In this document: positions 13,359 to 16,596 of the stretch, in pieces
Numbering within the stretch: the stretch's first letter is position 1
Layout of the letters: each line of letters starts with the position of its first letter
From: Bacteroidales bacterium
GTDB taxonomy: Bacteria > Bacteroidota > Bacteroidia > Bacteroidales > UBA4181
Length of the DNA: 16,596 nucleotides
Assembly: GCA_031264715.1 (NCBI GenBank)
Contig: JAISDP010000262.1
Span: 1 to 16,596 of the forward strand
Direction of reading: 5' to 3'
Position numbers and translations under genes: made by a program
Notes under the pieces: model-generated
Database searches by the model: none
The model's input: the letters and a program-made list of their open reading frames with translations, nothing else
What the model was told of the DNA's origin: nothing

Positions 13359-15695
13359 ATGTTTAGAAATTTGAAAATAACAATTCGTAACCTGCGTCGT
13401 AACGGGTTATATTCTGTCATTAACATCACCGGGTTAGCGGTGAGTCTGGCTACGTGTACTTTCATTGTACTGTGGATGCAGGACGAGTTGAGTTACGACC
13501 GTTTTCATGAGGACGCCGGGGACATCTACATGACCGTTGCCCATTTCAGGAGCGATGCCGGTTCCTCGTCGACAAGGCTTTCGTCGGGTTTGTTTGGTCC
13601 GGTAGCCGCACAGGATTTCAGTGATGTGGAATCGTATTGCAGGATCAGGGAGATTGATGCCGGTTATTTGCAGGCGGAAGGCATAAGAACGGGAATGAAG
13701 CCGATATTACTGTCCGACAGCAGTTTTTTTACATTCTTCAACTTTCCTCTTGTAAGGGGCGAGAAAAGCGACATATTGCGAAATCCCGATGATGTGGTGA
13801 TCAGCGAGAGTCTGGCGCGCGAAATATTCGGCAATGAGGATCCTGTGGGTAGAACCGTTAACCTTGAGGGATGGAAGGACCTTCACGTAGCAGGCGTGAT
13901 GAAGGATATGCCGCGCAACACGTCCGTGCCCCGCGCCGAGATGATCTGCCGGTACCGGGCGCTCAACGGAACTACGGATTGGGTTCGCCTGTTTTACCTG
14001 GAAGCCATCGATGGCTGGCAGGGCTGCGAATTTCTCACGTATCTCCGGTTGAAACCGGGTACCGATGTCAGGCAGCTGGCCGAAACTGTGACGGGAAAAC
14101 AAACGATGTTGCAGGATATTCGATCGTTTACGCTTCAGCCGCTGGTGAACCTGTATCTGTATACCCTTGACGGAGAGCCGGCAGGAATCAAAACAGTACG
14201 TATCTTCCGGTGGATCGCCATGGTGATCCTGTGCATTGCGTGCGTCAATTATGTGAACCTGATTACGGCGCGCTCATCAAAACGTCATCGCGAGATAGGG
14301 TTGCGAAAAGTGATCGGGGCGCGTAAGCTGCGGCTGTTCGGACAACTGATTGCCGAAGCGGTGGCGCTGTTTGTCATAGCCGTTGTCATTGCCGCCCTGC
14401 TGAATATGCTCCTGCTGCCGGCATATAACCAGCTGGCGGGGAAAGCAATCGTCCTGAACTGGCTCAACCCGGGAGTATGGCTGATATACGGAGGGATGTT
14501 GCTGCTGGTGACCCTGCTTGCAGGGATGTATCCTTCGTGGATGCTTGCCTCTTTCAGGCCACTGGGCATGATTCAGGGATTGAACGTGAAAAGGGGAAGC
14601 GTTGTTTTCAGGAGGATTTTGGTAGTGTTGCAGTTTGTTTCTTCGGTTGCATTGATTGTGGGAACCATTGTGCTGAAAGCGCAGATGAACTACATACGCC
14701 AGAAAGACCTTGGATTCGACAGGGAACAGGTATTCACCTGCCGGCTTTATGACATGGCGGCGCATTTTGACGCGATCAAGTCGGAATTGATGCAACAGGA
14801 TGCGATTGTGGGAATAACCTATGGCAGCGAAAACATCACCCAGGTAACTTCAGGTACCATGTTCGGCGACTGGGAAGGAAAAACGGGCGACGGACAGGTA
14901 TCATTAGTCCAGGAACGTGCCGACACTTCGTTTATACGTGTGATGGACATTCCGCTGGCGGAGGGAACCGGAATAACATCCACCGATGAACTGCAATTTA
15001 TATTGAATGAAGCCGCTGTCCGGGCAATGGGTATGGAAGACCCGGTCGGTAAACGGGTGGAGGGGATCAGGATCGTTGGCGTGGTTAAGAATTTCCATTT
15101 TAAAAGTCTTCATCAAGAGATCACCCCGATGGTTATATATTACCAGTCGGCCGAGGGACGACACACGCTTTATGTGCGAACCGCCGAGGGTAAGGCGCAA
15201 CAGGCTATTGCCGCCGTCGAAAGCATATGGAACAACTACAATACCTCGTATTCATTCAATTACGCGTTTTTGGACGAAACATTCGACCGTCAGTATCGTG
15301 AGGACGTTCGCACGGGGCTTTTGTTCGGTATTTTTTCCATCATTGCCGTTTTTCTTTCGTGCCTGGGGCTATTGGGCTTGATTACCTATACTGCCGAAAC
15401 GAAATTCAAGGAGATAGGAATCCGGAAAGTTCTTGGCGCCGGTGTGACGGACATTGTCATAATGCTTTCCCGCGAATTTCTCGTCCTGGTTGGTATTGCC
15501 CTGTTGATCGCCTTTCCGTTGGCTTACTATTGGCTGGATGGCATGTTGCAGGATTTCGCCTACCGTATTTCCCTCGGTTGGTGGATGTTTGCAGCGGCAG
15601 CAGTGATCACCGTCCTGCTTACACTGCTTACGGTGGGCATACAAGCCATTAAAGCAGCAACAGTTAACCCGGCGAAGAGTTTGAAGACGGAGTGA
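13359..15695 (+). CDS. ABC transporter permease, double MacB_PCD/FtsX type (second of two)
   Basis: 778 residues, a paralogue of the preceding permease with the same plan: TM1 18-40, periplasmic MacB_PCD-like domain, TM2-4 at about 283-303, 330-353 and 371-391, TM5 417-439, a second periplasmic domain, TM6-8 at 654-677, 707-726 and 738-762. The FtsX coupling motifs are HREIGLRKVIGARK (310-323) and KEIGIRKVLGAG (684-695), and the C-terminus is VNPAKSLKTE. The last 125 residues of the two paralogues align with no gap. The N-terminal periplasmic domains differ much more, suggesting different cargo or partners. It likely works with the adaptor upstream and an ATPase and TolC-like factor encoded elsewhere. 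Confidence 0.9.
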   Translation: MFRNLKITIRNLRRNGLYSVINITGLAVSLATCTFIVLWMQDELSYDRFHEDAGDIYMTVAHFRSDAGSSSTRLSSGLFGPVAAQDFSDVESYCRIREIDAGYLQAEGIRTGMKPILLSDSSFFTFFNFPLVRGEKSDILRNPDDVVISESLAREIFGNEDPVGRTVNLEGWKDLHVAGVMKDMPRNTSVPRAEMICRYRALNGTTDWVRLFYLEAIDGWQGCEFLTYLRLKPGTDVRQLAETVTGKQTMLQDIRSFTLQPLVNLYLYTLDGEPAGIKTVRIFRWIAMVILCIACVNYVNLITARSSKRHREIGLRKVIGARKLRLFGQLIAEAVALFVIAVVIAALLNMLLLPAYNQLAGKAIVLNWLNPGVWLIYGGMLLLVTLLAGMYPSWMLASFRPLGMIQGLNVKRGSVVFRRILVVLQFVSSVALIVGTIVLKAQMNYIRQKDLGFDREQVFTCRLYDMAAHFDAIKSELMQQDAIVGITYGSENITQVTSGTMFGDWEGKTGDGQVSLVQERADTSFIRVMDIPLAEGTGITSTDELQFILNEAAVRAMGMEDPVGKRVEGIRIVGVVKNFHFKSLHQEITPMVIYYQSAEGRHTLYVRTAEGKAQQAIAAVESIWNNYNTSYSFNYAFLDETFDRQYREDVRTGLLFGIFSIIAVFLSCLGLLGLITYTAETKFKEIGIRKVLGAGVTDIVIMLSREFLVLVGIALLIAFPLAYYWLDGMLQDFAYRISLGWWMFAAAAVITVLLTLLTVGIQAIKAATVNPAKSLKTE

Positions 15696-15842
15696 AGAAT
15701 TTCCCAGCCCCGACAACGATCTTGACCTTCCGCCGAATCAGGATGACGATCATCATGCTTGCTTCCTCGCTGAGCAAACCAAATTTCATATCATAATTTT
15801 AGCCCGCGCACGATATAAAACCGCCTTTTGTTCAAAAACCAT
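15696..15842. other. Intergenic stretch without a recognised feature
   Basis: No promoter box, RNA or hairpin with a T-run is seen between the second permease stop and the 42-bp repeat array. A minus-strand reading of about 40 codons starting MKFGLLSEEASMM overlaps the permease end; there is no support for it being a gene. The plus strand is open in one frame but lacks a start codon. Confidence 0.5.
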
Positions 15843-16195
15843 CTATGTTTGTCAATATAAAGCCAATTTTTTTCAAATCCTGTCCATGTATGTCTACATA
15901 CAGCCAATTTTTTCAAATTCTATGCATGTAGATCTACATAAGGCCATTCTTTTTTCAAATTCTGTGCATGTATGTCTACATAAAGCCAATTTTTTTTTAA
16001 ATTCTATCCATGTAGGTCTGTATACAGCCAAATTTTTTTCAAACTCTGTCCATGTATGTCTGTATAGAGCCAAATTTTTTTTAAACTCTATCCATGTATG
16101 TCTGTATACAGCTAAATTTTTTTCAAACTCTATCCATGTATGTCTGTATACAGCCAAATTTTTTTCAAACTCTATTCATGTATGTCTACATAAAG
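15843..16195. repeat. 42-bp tandem repeat array, nine copies
   Basis: The CATGTA landmark recurs at 15885, 15925, 15967, 16009, 16051, 16093, 16135 and 16177, with a degenerate first copy at 15843; all steps are 42 bases except one of 40. Each unit has a near-palindrome (CATGTATGTCTACATA or TGTATACA; ATGTAGATCTACAT at 15926-15939 is perfect) followed by GCCAA and a run of six to nine T. Because 42 is divisible by three, both strands are open for long distances. No spacers of unrelated sequence are present, so it is not a CRISPR array. Confidence 0.9.
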
Positions 16196-16209
16196 CTCCC
16201 CAAATTAAA

Positions 16210-16333
16210 CTCCGTATGGGGTTTCACATGATGAATCTCCTACGGAGATTTCGTTGGTGTTTTCCGTATCGATTCTATGGATATGAATGCCCTGACGGGC
16301 AACGTTCCATCATTCGGCGAAATCCCGTCAGGG
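16210..16333. repeat. Palindrome-rich intergenic element
   Basis: AATCTCC-TAC-GGAGATT (16234-16250) is a 7-bp hairpin, and CCCTGACGGG (16290-16299) pairs with CCCGTCAGGG (16324-16333), a 10-bp stem around 24 bases. CTCCGTA at 16210 also matches TACGGAG at 16241. The right arm continues GATGACATGTCGGTAGAA, a sequence type I associate with dispersed repeats in Bacteroidales, from memory only. It could end transcription of the flavodoxin gene from the right. Confidence 0.6.
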
Positions 16334-16392
16334 ATGACATGTCGGTAGAAGACATATCGGTTCATATCGACCCAATCCCGTCATCTTACGAT

Positions 16393-16596
16393 CTACCGTA
16401 TAAAGTTCAGCATTACCCTTCCGGATGGCGGAGGCGTCGCATTAGCGTTGGCTTGTTGTGATTTCAGAAGCCATGCCATGTTGGCGCCCAGTGTCTGCAT
16501 GATCTGTATGCCTTCGGTGTCCTGTGCAGCTTCTCCCTCTTTTGCTCCGTGAATAATGTTCCAGTAATTGGACGAAGCAACCGTCATTTCGGAAAT
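16393..16596 (-). CDS. Flavodoxin family protein, C-terminal part (runs off right edge)
   Basis: 67 codons and a stop on the minus strand; the frame stays open to the window edge (ISE precedes the first Met), so that Met is internal and the FMN-binding N-terminal part lies outside. The visible part, MTVASSNYWNIIHGAKEGEA, followed by DTEGIQIMQTLGANMAWLLK and a terminal LNFIR, resembles the C-terminus of the multimeric flavodoxin / NADPH-dependent FMN reductase family of Bacteroidetes. These are FMN-binding oxidoreductases of the cytoplasm. A Pro-rich ATPPPSG stretch (about 15 residues from the end) is a little unusual. Its downstream side is the palindromic element. Confidence 0.72.
   Translation of the reverse strand: MSEMTVASSNYWNIIHGAKEGEAAQDTEGIQIMQTLGANMAWLLKSQQANANATPPPSGRVMLNFIR

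Noticed and set aside
15894..16157. 87-codon minus-strand frame with YRHTWIEFEKN repeats
   Set aside because: Same cause as the opposite frame; no promoter box, and the opposite strand is equally open.
15843..16195. CRISPR-like array
   Set aside because: The period is regular, but the whole 42-base unit repeats; there are no unique spacers and no cas genes.
15886..16461. 191-codon plus-strand reading frame through the repeat array
   Set aside because: It is open only because 42 is a multiple of three; it is cysteine/histidine-rich nonsense with no signal, and continues into the palindromic element and the flavodoxin 3' end.

Overview
The window reads as a chromosomal segment of a Bacteroidetes bacterium, most likely of the order Bacteroidales. 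Three things support this. Promoter boxes of the Bacteroidetes form TAnnTTTG lie in front of the tRNA, flippase and aspS genes. Start codons lack Shine-Dalgarno sequences. The gene content is typical of the group: a Tat-exported TIM-barrel protein, a Nif3/C4-zinc-ribbon pair, LVIVD-repeat proteins and large double-domain FtsX/MacB permeases. I cannot name the genus from sequence alone.

Left part (1-2452, all minus strand): the 5' part of a hydroxypyruvate-isomerase-like TIM-barrel protein that runs off the left edge, a coiled-coil C4 zinc-ribbon protein, and a Nif3-family protein only three bases upstream of it. Next (2594-4597, plus): a three-gene envelope operon with two LVIVD beta-propeller-type proteins and a probable outer-membrane barrel. 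A strong hairpin, tRNA-His(GTG) on the minus strand, and divergent promoters for the tRNA and for a polysaccharide flippase (4974-6320, plus) follow. A 535-base gap holds a ten-copy 21-bp tandem repeat and the aspS promoter. aspS, encoding aspartyl-tRNA synthetase, occupies 6856-8610.

Right part: a 393-base gap carries a sigma-54-like promoter with a palindromic activator site. It drives an efflux cluster made of a periplasmic adaptor (9004-10260) and two MacB/FtsX-type permeases (10580-12946 and 13359-15695). No ABC ATPase and no TolC-like outer-membrane factor is in view. The two gaps inside this cluster are packed with copies of one roughly 75-base GC-rich element, in inverted orientation (forward after each stop codon, reverse before each start codon). 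Each copy has an 8-bp GC-only hairpin, and the copies in front of the permeases have a canonical G-quadruplex motif on the sense strand. This REPIN-like arrangement, with the sigma-54 control region, is the most unusual structure in the window. The last stretch (15696-16596) has a nine-copy 42-bp tandem repeat with helically phased T-tracts, a palindrome-rich intergenic element, and the 3' end of a flavodoxin-family gene on the minus strand.

Working model: housekeeping genes (aspS, tRNA-His, nif3) are interleaved with envelope functions, and the accessory novelty is in the intergenic repeats rather than in a new protein system. No mobile-element transposase, integrase, CRISPR array or defence gene was seen.
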